Positions 24,350 to 32,237 of a DNA stretch of 64,000 bases are shown here, one piece after another; the first letter of the stretch is position 1; each line of letters begins with the position of its first letter. The notes under the pieces were generated by a model. That model saw only the letters and a program-made list of their open reading frames with translations, ran no database searches and was not told the DNA's origin. The translations under genes and the position numbers were made by a program. Location: positions 1 to 64,000 of the forward strand of contig NZ_JAHWFK010000015.1 in assembly GCF_019710575.1 (NCBI RefSeq). Direction: 5' to 3'. The DNA is from Paractinoplanes polyasparticus (lineage in GTDB: Bacteria; Actinomycetota; Actinomycetes; Mycobacteriales; Micromonosporaceae).

Positions 24350-25819
24350 ATGTCCGGAACGCGGCCACGAGGTGAGACCTTCGAGTACGCCGGGGCGACC
24401 GTCGAGCTGATCGACGCGCCGACCGTGCTGGCCGCGGCCAGGGTCAACCCGGTCGAACTGCTGCGCCGGGCGGATTGGCCGTCACCGGTGCAGCGCGTTG
24501 ACCTGACCGTGGCGAGCGCCGACCGCCCGGACGGCCCGGTGCACACGTTCGCGGCGGCGATCAGCACCGCGGAGGAGCCGCTCTCCAAGGAACGCATCCG
24601 CAAGCTGGTGCTCGGCACCGACCCGGTCGGGCTGCTGCTGGCCAAGCGCATCGAAGCCGGCGACCCGATCGCCACCCGGATCGTCGACAACATCGGGGCG
24701 GCGGCCGCGGCGGCGTACAAGAAACTCGGTCTTGACCGCCCGAACGCGCCGGTCGCCCAGCGCGAGCCGGGCACCCTGGCCGACGCCGTGGTCGGGCTGC
24801 AGGCCGAACTGACCTACGACCCGACCGGCACGGTGGTGCGGCTGCACGCCGAGGTGCCGCGCGACGAAGTCACCCCGGCCCACCTGCAGGCCTTCGTGGG
24901 GCTGACGCTGCAGGCCGTCATCGAGCTGGCTGGGCCCGAGTCGCTGGCCGGCCGGCGGTACTCGGTGAGTCGCGAGGCGGTGTCCAAGGTGCCGGCCACG
25001 ACGCAGACCGTCACGCTCGACATGGTGGGCGGGCTGGCCGAGGTGGTCGCCGAGCTGCGCGAGATCGCGGTGTCGTTCCGCCACCCCGAGGCGATGGCCC
25101 GGTGGGGCGCCCGCCGCCCGCAGGGCCTTCTCATGTACGGGCCGCCCGGCACCGGCAAGACCATGCTGTCGCGGGCGCTGGCCAACGAGATCGGCGCCGA
25201 CTTCCGCGAGATCCGCACCCCTGAGATCCTCGACAAGTGGCTCGGCGGCTCGGAACGCAACATCAAGCAGATCTTCCGCGACGCCCGCCGCTACCGGGTG
25301 CCCACCCTCATGCTGTTCGACGAGTTCGACTCGATCATCAGCTACGCCGGCTCCGGCGGCGACGCGGCCAGCCAGGCCATCAACGCGGTGGCCGGCATCT
25401 TCAAGCAGGAGATGAACGACCTCATCGAGGCCAACCCCAACGTCATCGTGGTCGCCACGACCAACTTCCCGCACCGCGTCGACGACTCCCTGATCCGCTC
25501 CGGCCGCTTCGACGTCAAGATCAGCGTCCCCAAGCCCGACGAGGCCTCCCGGGCCGAGATCTTCCGCAAGATGATCCACGGACTGATCGCCGCCCATGAG
25601 GCCCCGGGCTTCCAGATGTTCACCGACGACCTCGACCTGACCGCCCTGGCCGCCGCCAGCCACGGCATGACCGGCGCCGACATCAAGGAGATCCTGCGCC
25701 GGGTCCAGCTCTCCAAGGCCATGCAGGACGCGCGCTCGGGTGGCCGGGTCGCCCCCATCACCACCGACGAACTGCTGGCCAGCGTCAGGGAGCTGACGGA
25801 GCCGACAGGGCCGCGCTAG
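24350..25819 (+). CDS. AAA-family ATPase
   Basis: This 489-residue protein has an N-terminal alpha/beta region (1-225) without recognisable motif, then one AAA module: Walker A GPPGTGKT (264-271), pore-type segment KWLGGSERNIKQIF, Walker B LMLFDEFDS, sensor-1 IVVATTNFPHRVD and arginine-finger LIRSGRFD. The C-terminal lid is AAASHGMTGADIKEIL. It is similar to the classical AAA group (p97/FtsH-like), but there is no protease domain or membrane anchor, so it is likely an unfoldase or remodelling ATPase. ATG 24350 follows a GGGAGGA ribosome site. The last 35 bp overlap the convergent MFS gene. Confidence 0.9.
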   Translation: MSGTRPRGETFEYAGATVELIDAPTVLAAARVNPVELLRRADWPSPVQRVDLTVASADRPDGPVHTFAAAISTAEEPLSKERIRKLVLGTDPVGLLLAKRIEAGDPIATRIVDNIGAAAAAAYKKLGLDRPNAPVAQREPGTLADAVVGLQAELTYDPTGTVVRLHAEVPRDEVTPAHLQAFVGLTLQAVIELAGPESLAGRRYSVSREAVSKVPATTQTVTLDMVGGLAEVVAELREIAVSFRHPEAMARWGARRPQGLLMYGPPGTGKTMLSRALANEIGADFREIRTPEILDKWLGGSERNIKQIFRDARRYRVPTLMLFDEFDSIISYAGSGGDAASQAINAVAGIFKQEMNDLIEANPNVIVVATTNFPHRVDDSLIRSGRFDVKISVPKPDEASRAEIFRKMIHGLIAAHEAPGFQMFTDDLDLTALAAASHGMTGADIKEILRRVQLSKAMQDARSGGRVAPITTDELLASVRELTEPTGPR

Positions 25820-27026
25820 GCGTGTCCAGGTGGCGGGAACTGCGCCAGGGCAGCAGCGCCGAGCTGGCCAGGACGCCGAGGCCGCAGATCAGCAGGGCCG
25901 TGCGGACGCTGGTGACCGCGGCCAGCAGGCCGCCGAGGGCGATGCAGACCGGCTGCACCGTGCGGGACGTGATGGCCCAGCAGGCGATCACCCGGGAAAG
26001 GTAGCCGTCCTCGGTCTCGGTCATGCGGTAGGTGGCGAACGCCGGGTTGAACACGCCCGAGCCGAACAGGGCCAGGAACTCGACCACGATCACCAGGATG
26101 ATGCCGGCCACGCCGGCCGGCAGGAACGCCAGCGCCCACAGCCACAGGGCGCGGCCCACGCCGGAGACCAGCAGCACGCGCCGGCGGCCGAAGCGTGTGG
26201 TGAGGCGGCCGATGGTCAGCGCGCCCAGCACGCCGCCGAGGCAGGCGATGCCCCAGGCCAGGCCGTACTGCCACGGCGTGAAGCCCAGGTCGCGCAGCAT
26301 CAGCACGGTGAGCAGGGGAGAGGCGGCCATCATGGCGCCGGCGAACAGCTGGGCGTTGATGAACAGCGCCCGCAGCCCGCGGTGGGCGGCGATGTAGCGC
26401 CAGCCGGCGGTGATCTCCTTGAGCTTGGAGGCGGTCGGGTGGCGTACGGGTGGGGGCGGCTCGGGCGTACGCAGGGAGCGCACGCCCACGGCGGAGAGCA
26501 GGAAGCTCAGGGCGTCGACCGTGATCGTCCAGGCGACACCCAGCGCCGACGTCAGGGCGCCGCCGAGGGCCGGGCCGGCGCTGTACGCCGTCCAGAAGGT
26601 CGCCTCGAAACGGCCGTTGGCCAGGTCGCGGTCGTCCGCGCCGACGAGGGCCTTGAGGTGGGCGCCGCTGGCCGTCGCGAAGATGATCGTGCCGATGGCC
26701 TGCACGACGGCGACCACGCAGAGCTGCGCGTAGGTCAGCACGCCGGCCAGCATCGCCACCGGGATGCTGACGATCGCCCCGAAGCGGACCAGGTCGGCCG
26801 CGATCATCACGGGGCGTTTACGGCGGAACTCGATCCACGGGCCGGCGGGCAACGCGAGCGCGGCCGCGGCCAGCCCGCCCAGCGCGGCCAGGAGCGACAC
26901 CTGAAACTCGGGAGCGTCGAGGACGAGCACCGCGACCAGCGGCAACGCGCCGAAGCCGACGCCCGTGCCGAATTCACTGATCGCGTACGCCGACCACAGC
27001 CGGCGGAAGTCGGAGCCGAGCGCCAC
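25785..27026 (-). CDS. MFS transporter
   Basis: This 413-residue protein has about 11-12 hydrophobic segments and the MFS loop motif after TM2 (WIEFRRKRPVMI) and after TM8 (GRLTTRFGRRRVLLV). It belongs to the enterobactin-exporter/MFS_3 type common in actinobacteria (FRRLWSAYAISEFGTGVGFGALPLVAV). A drug or metabolite efflux role is likely. The stop lies within the AAA ATPase 3' end on the other strand. It is 28 bp from the AidB-type gene on the same strand, so they may be cotranscribed. Confidence 0.88.
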   Translation of the reverse strand: MALGSDFRRLWSAYAISEFGTGVGFGALPLVAVLVLDAPEFQVSLLAALGGLAAAALALPAGPWIEFRRKRPVMIAADLVRFGAIVSIPVAMLAGVLTYAQLCVVAVVQAIGTIIFATASGAHLKALVGADDRDLANGRFEATFWTAYSAGPALGGALTSALGVAWTITVDALSFLLSAVGVRSLRTPEPPPPVRHPTASKLKEITAGWRYIAAHRGLRALFINAQLFAGAMMAASPLLTVLMLRDLGFTPWQYGLAWGIACLGGVLGALTIGRLTTRFGRRRVLLVSGVGRALWLWALAFLPAGVAGIILVIVVEFLALFGSGVFNPAFATYRMTETEDGYLSRVIACWAITSRTVQPVCIALGGLLAAVTSVRTALLICGLGVLASSALLPWRSSRHLDTPSAALSAPSAP

Positions 27027-27054
27027 CCGGGCACCCTACCGGCATCGCCGATTG

Positions 27055-28644
27055 CTACGCGGGTGCGGCGCGCTCCACGATCGCGGCAGTGTCGGCGCTC
27101 GCGGGCAGGGTGCCGAAGGTGTGCCCCCACTCGCCGGCCAGGCGGCTCGCGCAGAACGCGTCGGCCACGGCCGCCGGGGCGTACCGGACCATCAGCGAGG
27201 CCTGAAGGACGAGCGCCATCCGCTCGGCCGTGCGGCGGGCGCCCTGTTCGTCCGGTGTGTCCTTCAGCCCGCTGACTGCTTCGGCCAGCCGGCGGTCGGC
27301 CTGAGCGGCCGGGGCGACCTCAGCCAGGAAGGCCTCGAGGCTGTCGGGCTCGCGGTGCAGCGTACGCAGGATGTCGAGGGCCTGGACGTTGCCCGAGCCC
27401 TCCCAGATCGAGTTGAGCGGCGCGTCCCGGTAGAGGCGCGGCAGGCCCGAGTCCTCGACGTAACCGTTGCCGCCCAGGCACTCGAGCGCCTCGCCGACCA
27501 CGGCGGGCTGCCGCTTGCACACCCAGAACTTGCCGGCCGCCACCGCCAGCCGCTGGAACGCCTGCTCACCACGGTCGACCGCGCCGGCCAGCCGCATCGC
27601 CAGCAAAGTGGCGGCCTCGCTCTCGAGCGCCAGATCGGCCAGCACGTTGCGCATCACGGGCTTGTCGGCCAGCAACCCGCCGAACGCGGACCGGTGCCGC
27701 GTGTGGTGAACGGCCTGGTTGAGCGCGGCCCGCATGCCCGACGCCGATCCTGTCACGCAGTCGAGCCGGGTCATCGCGACCATCTCGATGATCGTGCGGA
27801 CGCCCTGACCCTCCGCGCCGACCAGCCAGGCCACCGTGTCGTCGAACTCGGGCTCGCTGCTGGCGTTGCTGCGGTTGCCCAGCTTGTCCTTGAGGCGCTG
27901 AATGCGGAACGTGTTCCTGGTGCCGTCGGGCAGGACACGGGGCACGAGGAAACACGACAGCCCTCGGGGAGCCTGGGCAAGCACCAGGAAGAGGTCGCAC
28001 ATGGGCGCGCTGGTGAACCACTTGTGCCCGCGCAGCCGCCACGTGCCGTCACCCGCCTCCGTGGCGCGGGTGGTGTTGGCCCGGACGTCCGAGCCCCCCT
28101 GCTTCTCGGTCATCCCCATGCCGGCCAGCAGGCCATTTTTCGCCGTCGGCGTCCGCAACCCGAAGTCGTACGTCCTGGCCGTGAGCAGCGGCTCGTAGGC
28201 GGCGGCCAGCTCGGGCGCGTGCCGCAGCGCCGGGACGACGGCGTACGTCATCGAGACCGGGCACGAGTGACCCGCTTCCACCTGCGACCAGACGTAGAGC
28301 CCCGCGGCCCGGGCGACGTGCGCCCCTTCGCGGGCGTCGGCCCAGGGCGCCCCGGCCAGCCCTTCCCCGACGGCGACTTCCATGAGCCGGTGCCACGACG
28401 GGTGGAACTCGACCTCGTCGACGCGATGCCCGTACCGGTCGTGCGTGAGCAGCCGCGGCTCGTACCGATTGGCCTCCTCCGCCCACCGCTGCGCCTCAGC
28501 CGTCCCCGCCAGCTTCCCCAGCCGGTGCAGGTCGCCGACCGCCCAGGCCGCGCCTTCGCGCTCGACCGCCCCCAGCAACCCAGCGTCAGCCGCGACGTCA
28601 CAGTCCACCAGCGGCGGCGCCTGGTTGAAGACCTCATGCGTCAT
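27055..28644 (-). CDS. aidB: Acyl-CoA dehydrogenase family protein, AidB-like
   Basis: This 529-residue flavoprotein has the AidB layout: N-terminal FNQAPPLVDCDVAADAGLLGAV, GMGMTEKQGGSDVRANTTRA, WRLRGHKWFTSAPMCDLFLVLAQA, LKDKLGNRSNASSEPEFDD and CLGGNGYVEDSGLPRLYRDAPLNSIWEGSGNVQALD. AidB proteins bind FAD and DNA and belong to the adaptive response to alkylation, though catalytic substrates are unproven. ATG 28644. It lies just upstream of the MFS gene on the same strand. Confidence 0.92.
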   Translation of the reverse strand: MTHEVFNQAPPLVDCDVAADAGLLGAVEREGAAWAVGDLHRLGKLAGTAEAQRWAEEANRYEPRLLTHDRYGHRVDEVEFHPSWHRLMEVAVGEGLAGAPWADAREGAHVARAAGLYVWSQVEAGHSCPVSMTYAVVPALRHAPELAAAYEPLLTARTYDFGLRTPTAKNGLLAGMGMTEKQGGSDVRANTTRATEAGDGTWRLRGHKWFTSAPMCDLFLVLAQAPRGLSCFLVPRVLPDGTRNTFRIQRLKDKLGNRSNASSEPEFDDTVAWLVGAEGQGVRTIIEMVAMTRLDCVTGSASGMRAALNQAVHHTRHRSAFGGLLADKPVMRNVLADLALESEAATLLAMRLAGAVDRGEQAFQRLAVAAGKFWVCKRQPAVVGEALECLGGNGYVEDSGLPRLYRDAPLNSIWEGSGNVQALDILRTLHREPDSLEAFLAEVAPAAQADRRLAEAVSGLKDTPDEQGARRTAERMALVLQASLMVRYAPAAVADAFCASRLAGEWGHTFGTLPASADTAAIVERAAPA

Positions 28645-28797
28645 CCGGCCAATCTACCGCCGGGTAACTTCCCGGCACCAGGTCCCGGCCCCGGTACGCC
28701 CGCCCGGTTGTTTCAAGATCGCGGCACTCGACGCCATGACCTCCGGTGAAGATACGGCGGCGGCTGCGGCCTGCAGAGTAGACGCGGCGGTGTCCGG

Positions 28798-29226
28798 TCA
28801 AGGACGCACGAAGACCGACATACGTCCCGCCAACCTGAAGCCGTTCTTGCTGTAAAACCGTGACGCCTCACTGTCTCGAGCGGTCAACAGGTACCAACGA
28901 CGTACGTCGGGCATCCGGGCTGCCAGGCCCTCGAGCAGCGCGGTGCCATGTCCCTGCCGCTGCCAAGCAGGCCGTACACACATCTCTTGCAACAGGAAGT
29001 GGTCCTCGCCTTCCGAGCGCTCCAGATGCCCAACAGCAAAGCCCAGCAAGGCGCCGTCGGCGGCGCTCAAGAGGACACCGTATGCACGCGGCGTCGCGAG
29101 AAAGTCCGCCAGGCGCTGACTCGCGTCCTCAACACGCCAACATTCGTTCCATGGCGGCGCGTTGAACGTCTCGACGTAGAGTGCAGCGCACGCGTCGACA
29201 TCCTGTTTCGTCAGAGAGCCGATCAT
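28798..29226 (-). CDS. GNAT family N-acetyltransferase
   Basis: This 142-residue acetyltransferase has LTKQDVDACAALYVETFNAPPWNE at the start, the acetyl-CoA loop VRPAWQRQGHGTALLEGLAARM and the terminal FYSKNGFRLAGRM strand. The substrate is unknown; the aminoglycoside-acetyltransferase-like N-terminus (FNAPPWNE) is shared by many uncharacterised members. ATG 29226 (MIGSLTKQ) is chosen; the longer open frame lacks family similarity. Confidence 0.85.
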   Translation of the reverse strand: MIGSLTKQDVDACAALYVETFNAPPWNECWRVEDASQRLADFLATPRAYGVLLSAADGALLGFAVGHLERSEGEDHFLLQEMCVRPAWQRQGHGTALLEGLAARMPDVRRWYLLTARDSEASRFYSKNGFRLAGRMSVFVRP

Positions 29227-29420
29227 CAGCCGAGAATGCCACGAGCGGTTCGGGCGGGGCGTGTGCTCGTCGGCAGGGGCCGAGCGTCGGGCGGACCTCG
29301 ACCTGCGTGAAATCTCGGGACGGGTCACCGCTGGCCGCCGCGCGCGCTCGGCGGCAGATGAGGATCTCACTCAAAAGGCCTCGCCCTCCGGTCGCCGCAT
29401 GGGTTACCTTCCTCCCGCGC

Positions 29421-29506
29421 GTCGGGCAAAGGCACATGGGAAGGGTGCGTCACGTTCAGTCGTGTTGCCGCAAGGCATGAGCCGGTTCGAGTCCGGTAGC
29501 CCGGCG
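29421..29506 (+). tRNA. Class II tRNA-like sequence, degenerate (Leu-CAG-like)
   Basis: Stems can be drawn in order. The acceptor is GTCGGGC (29421-29427) with GCCCGGC (29499-29505), 7 bp including one G-T. The D arm is GCAC/GTGC (29432-29435, 29445-29448) with a GGG-containing loop. The anticodon arm is CACG/CGTG (29451-29454, 29461-29464) around TTCAGT. A class II variable arm is TGCC-GCAA-GGCA (29466-29477). The T arm is GCCGG/CCGGT with loop TTCGAGT (29481-29497). The anticodon loop has six bases instead of seven and A29498 is bulged, so it is probably a relic or a tRNA-like RNA. The remaining gap (29227-29664) shows no gene I can support. Confidence 0.4.
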
Positions 29507-29664
29507 CGCGCGTCGCGGCCGCATGTCCGGTGTGCGGCGACCTTGTCGGGTCGCCATGGCCCAATAGGCTCGCGGCAAGCAAATCGTGATAGCGGAAGCC
29601 AATTCTGACTTCCTCCGTCACCCCTGCCGCGTCGTCCCCGCCGATCGGGGACGATGATCGTGCG

Positions 29665-30219
29665 GTGAGCGATCAGGTGTTCCCCGATGTGGTGCTGCGG
29701 ACTCGGCGACTCGTGCTGCGAGCGCTGCTCGACGAGGATGTCGATGCCATCGTGGCGGCCGTATCCGATCCGCTGACCCAGCGCTGGCTCCCGCTGCCGG
29801 ATCCGTACTCCCGCGAGGATGCGATGTCCTGGGTGCGCGAACAGGCGCCGGCCGTGCGGACGGGCGGTCGCGGGCTGATCCGGGCCATCGACTGGGACGG
29901 CGCCCTCGCCGGTGTGATCGATCTGAAGCGCACTGATTGGCGTCATCGGGAAACCGAGATCGGCTACTGGGCGGCACCGACTTTCCGCGGCCAGGGCGTG
30001 ATGAGCGAGGCGACCGTGGCACTGTCCCGCTGGGTGCTCACCGAGGCGGCATTCGAACGAGTCGTCCTGCGCATAGCTACGGGCAACCAGGCATCGACCA
30101 GGGTCGCCGAGAAGGCCGGCTTCACCTACGAGGGCACCGCCCGCAACGCCGGCATCGTCCACGCCGGCCGCCTGGACCTGACCATCTACTCGCTGATCCC
30201 TGACGACCTACGGTCATGA
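29665..30219 (+). CDS. GNAT family N-acetyltransferase (RimJ/RimL-like)
   Basis: This 184-residue protein has the type-3 acetyltransferase layout: LRTRRLVLRALLDEDVDAIVAAVSDP, GVIDLKRTDWRHRETEIGYWAAPTFRGQGVMSEATVALSRW and NQASTRVAEKAGFTYEGTARN. This subgroup acetylates ribosomal-protein N-termini or small amines. GTG 29665 is the first in-frame start. It is a stand-alone gene between a tRNA-like relic and a 570-bp non-coding stretch. Confidence 0.87.
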   Translation: MSDQVFPDVVLRTRRLVLRALLDEDVDAIVAAVSDPLTQRWLPLPDPYSREDAMSWVREQAPAVRTGGRGLIRAIDWDGALAGVIDLKRTDWRHRETEIGYWAAPTFRGQGVMSEATVALSRWVLTEAAFERVVLRIATGNQASTRVAEKAGFTYEGTARNAGIVHAGRLDLTIYSLIPDDLRS

Positions 30220-30792
30220 CCACGCTCAGCGGCTACGAGAGTGTTCCTAGCCGGCCTTCCACCACCGGCATTGCGACAGCCAAAAAACCACCTGTTCTTC
30301 GGCCCCTCCAGCGAAAGCGCGGACGGTCGGCGGAACCCCGTCCGGGCACGGGTCTCGCGGGACCGGTGGTGTCAGGACACTGAACCGCCCGGACGCCATG
30401 CGGTCGCTCCCCGGCCGCCAGCGTCATTGGCGCATCGCCGTCATGTGTTCTGCCCACCGTCAGCCGGAGCAATTTCGAGAGTGCTCGTCCTTGGGCACCC
30501 GTCGAGCACTCACGGAACCTTTGATTTACTCCTGGCCATATTTCGAGTGGCCAACCGGGGGAGGTCTCTGCAGCTTGCGACTCGTGAGCGCTGCAGGTCC
30601 CGGCCGAACACCGTGCCAGTTCTCCAACCCTCGACAATGGACGACGGGAATGCCGGTGATGGCAGGCTGCCGTGGTCCGCCGGCCGGATTGGCACAGCCG
30701 GGTTTCCGTCAGAACGTTGCCTCGGGCATCGATGAAGTCGGATGCTGGGCCCCGTTGTGTGAACCGGCACCGATCAGCCACCGGGGGATTCC
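30220..30792. other. 573-bp intergenic region with two strong hairpins
   Basis: I see no convincing gene: the open frames on both strands lack domain similarity and overlap each other. Two inverted repeats stand out: GAGTGCTCG/CGAGCACTC (30479-30487, 30503-30511; 15-nt loop) and CTGCAGC/GCTGCAG (30568-30574, 30590-30596). The stretch around 30515-30545 is AT-richer and could hold the haloperoxidase promoter. The region could contain a leader RNA or small RNA for the downstream gene. Confidence 0.5.
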
Positions 30793-32058
30793 ATGGCACA
30801 TCGTGTTCGCCTCAGCAGACTGCTCGGCGCGGCGGCCGTGGCCGCGCTCGCGTCGACCGTCCTGACGCCCGCCGCGGCTCCGGCACAGTCGCCTGCCCGG
30901 CCCAACGTCGTGCTCGTCTGGAACGTCCACGCCCAGACTGCCATCTACGAGGTCGCACGCCAGTCGCCCACTGCGGGCGTCCGCAGCTTCGCCATGGTGC
31001 AGGGCGCCGTGTATGACGCGGTCAACGCGATCGCCGGCACCCCGTACGAGCCGTATCTGGTCGCTCCACCTGCCCGCCGCGGCGATTCCACTCCCGCGGC
31101 CGTGGCGACCGCGGCTCACCGCGTACTCCTCTCGCTCCTCCCGGCTCAGGCCGACGCGCTCCGTGCGCAGCATGACGAAGCGCTCGCCGCGGTCCCCGAC
31201 GGCAGCGCGAAGCGCAATGGCATCAGGGTCGGCGAGGCCGCGGCGGCGGCCATGATCGCGGCCCGCCGCGACGACGGCGCGTTCTCCGACGCGACCTGGC
31301 CGGTCGGCACCGCCCCCGGGGCATACCGCCTCACCCCGCCGGGATTCGTCCAGGCCGGCGCCTGGTACGCCTTCCTCAAGCCGTTCGTCCTTGACACCGC
31401 CGCCTACCGCGTGCCCGGACCACCGGCCCTGACCAGCGCCGCCTACGCGCGCCAGCTCAACGAGGTCAAGTCGCTCGGCGCGGCCGCCAGCACCACCCGC
31501 ACGCAGGACCAGACCGAAGCGGCGACGTGGTGGGACGACTACCGTCAGGTGGAGTGGTACATCAAGCGTGGCCTGGCCGCGGAGCACCGGCTGAGCCCGC
31601 TGCAGACGGCGCGCATGCTGGCGATGGTCGACGTGTCCACGGCCGACACGATGATCTCCTGCTACCAGCAGAAGCGGCACTGGAGCTTCTGGCGTCCGGT
31701 GACGGCAATCCCGCTGGCGGACATCGACGGTAACCCGGGCACCACCGCCGATCCGGCCTGGACGCCGCTCCGCGCCACTGCGCCATCGCCGGAGTGGCCC
31801 TCCGGGCACGCCTGCTACACGTCATCGATCATGACCGCGCTGCGGGAGTTCTTCGGCCGCGACGATCTGTCGTTCAGCGCCTACAGTGCCGACTCGGGCA
31901 CAACCCGGCATTACGACAGCCTGTCCTCGGCTCGGGCCGAGCTGATCGGGGCGCGGGTCTGGGCTGGGGTCCACTACCGTGGCGCGGCTGTGCAGGGTGA
32001 CCGGCTCGGCGAGGCTGTCACGCGCGGGGTTCTCGCCAACGAGTTCGGCCGCCGCTGA
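30793..32058 (+). CDS. Secreted vanadium-dependent haloperoxidase-like protein (PAP2 superfamily)
   Basis: This 421-residue protein has a Sec signal peptide (MAHRVRLSRLLGAAAVAALASTVLTPAAAPAQS). It contains the vanadate/phosphate-binding motifs in order: KRHWSFWRPVTAI (Lys and Arg), WPSGHACYTSS (PSGH) and RVWAGVHYRGA (Arg-x6-His). Residues in these motifs match vanadium chloroperoxidase and acid phosphatases. Bacterial secreted homologues are mostly uncharacterised, so haloperoxidase or phosphatase activity are both possible. ATG 30793 follows a GGGGGA ribosome site. Confidence 0.9.
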   Translation: MAHRVRLSRLLGAAAVAALASTVLTPAAAPAQSPARPNVVLVWNVHAQTAIYEVARQSPTAGVRSFAMVQGAVYDAVNAIAGTPYEPYLVAPPARRGDSTPAAVATAAHRVLLSLLPAQADALRAQHDEALAAVPDGSAKRNGIRVGEAAAAAMIAARRDDGAFSDATWPVGTAPGAYRLTPPGFVQAGAWYAFLKPFVLDTAAYRVPGPPALTSAAYARQLNEVKSLGAAASTTRTQDQTEAATWWDDYRQVEWYIKRGLAAEHRLSPLQTARMLAMVDVSTADTMISCYQQKRHWSFWRPVTAIPLADIDGNPGTTADPAWTPLRATAPSPEWPSGHACYTSSIMTALREFFGRDDLSFSAYSADSGTTRHYDSLSSARAELIGARVWAGVHYRGAAVQGDRLGEAVTRGVLANEFGRR

Positions 32059-32190
32059 CCGCTTCCTGGCCGGCGACATCCTGGCCGTGGTGTCGTCCGG
32101 GAGTGGGGTCAGATCGTCATGCCCGGGTCGTCCCACGCGCCGTCCGGTATCCAATCGTCGTACCCGGTTGCCCTCGGACCGGTAGGGGCG

Positions 32191-32204
32191 GGACTTTGTC
32201 CCGT
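32191..32204. promoter_or_regulatory. CGGGAC-TTT-GTCCCG palindrome upstream of the sensor kinase
   Basis: A perfect 6-bp inverted repeat with TTT spacer lies about 35-50 bp before GTG 32238, upstream of a TATGGT -10-like box. Related sites lie upstream of the membrane gene on the other side of this two-component system (35586-35634). It is a probable binding site of the cognate regulator. It resembles the core of a DosR box but is one base shorter. Confidence 0.5.
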
Positions 32205-32237
32205 CGCCGCAGGACAACGGCCGGTTATGGTCACCCG

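Noticed and set aside
30233..30865. Overlapping ORFs of 155-188 codons on both strands upstream of the haloperoxidase
   Set aside because: They overlap each other, have no domain similarity and no ribosome sites; the region is better treated as non-coding.
32191..32204. Classical DosR box
   Set aside because: The spacing is one base short of the DosR consensus and the site is not upstream of the Acg/USP/ATPase operon. It is recorded only as a site related to the adjacent regulator.
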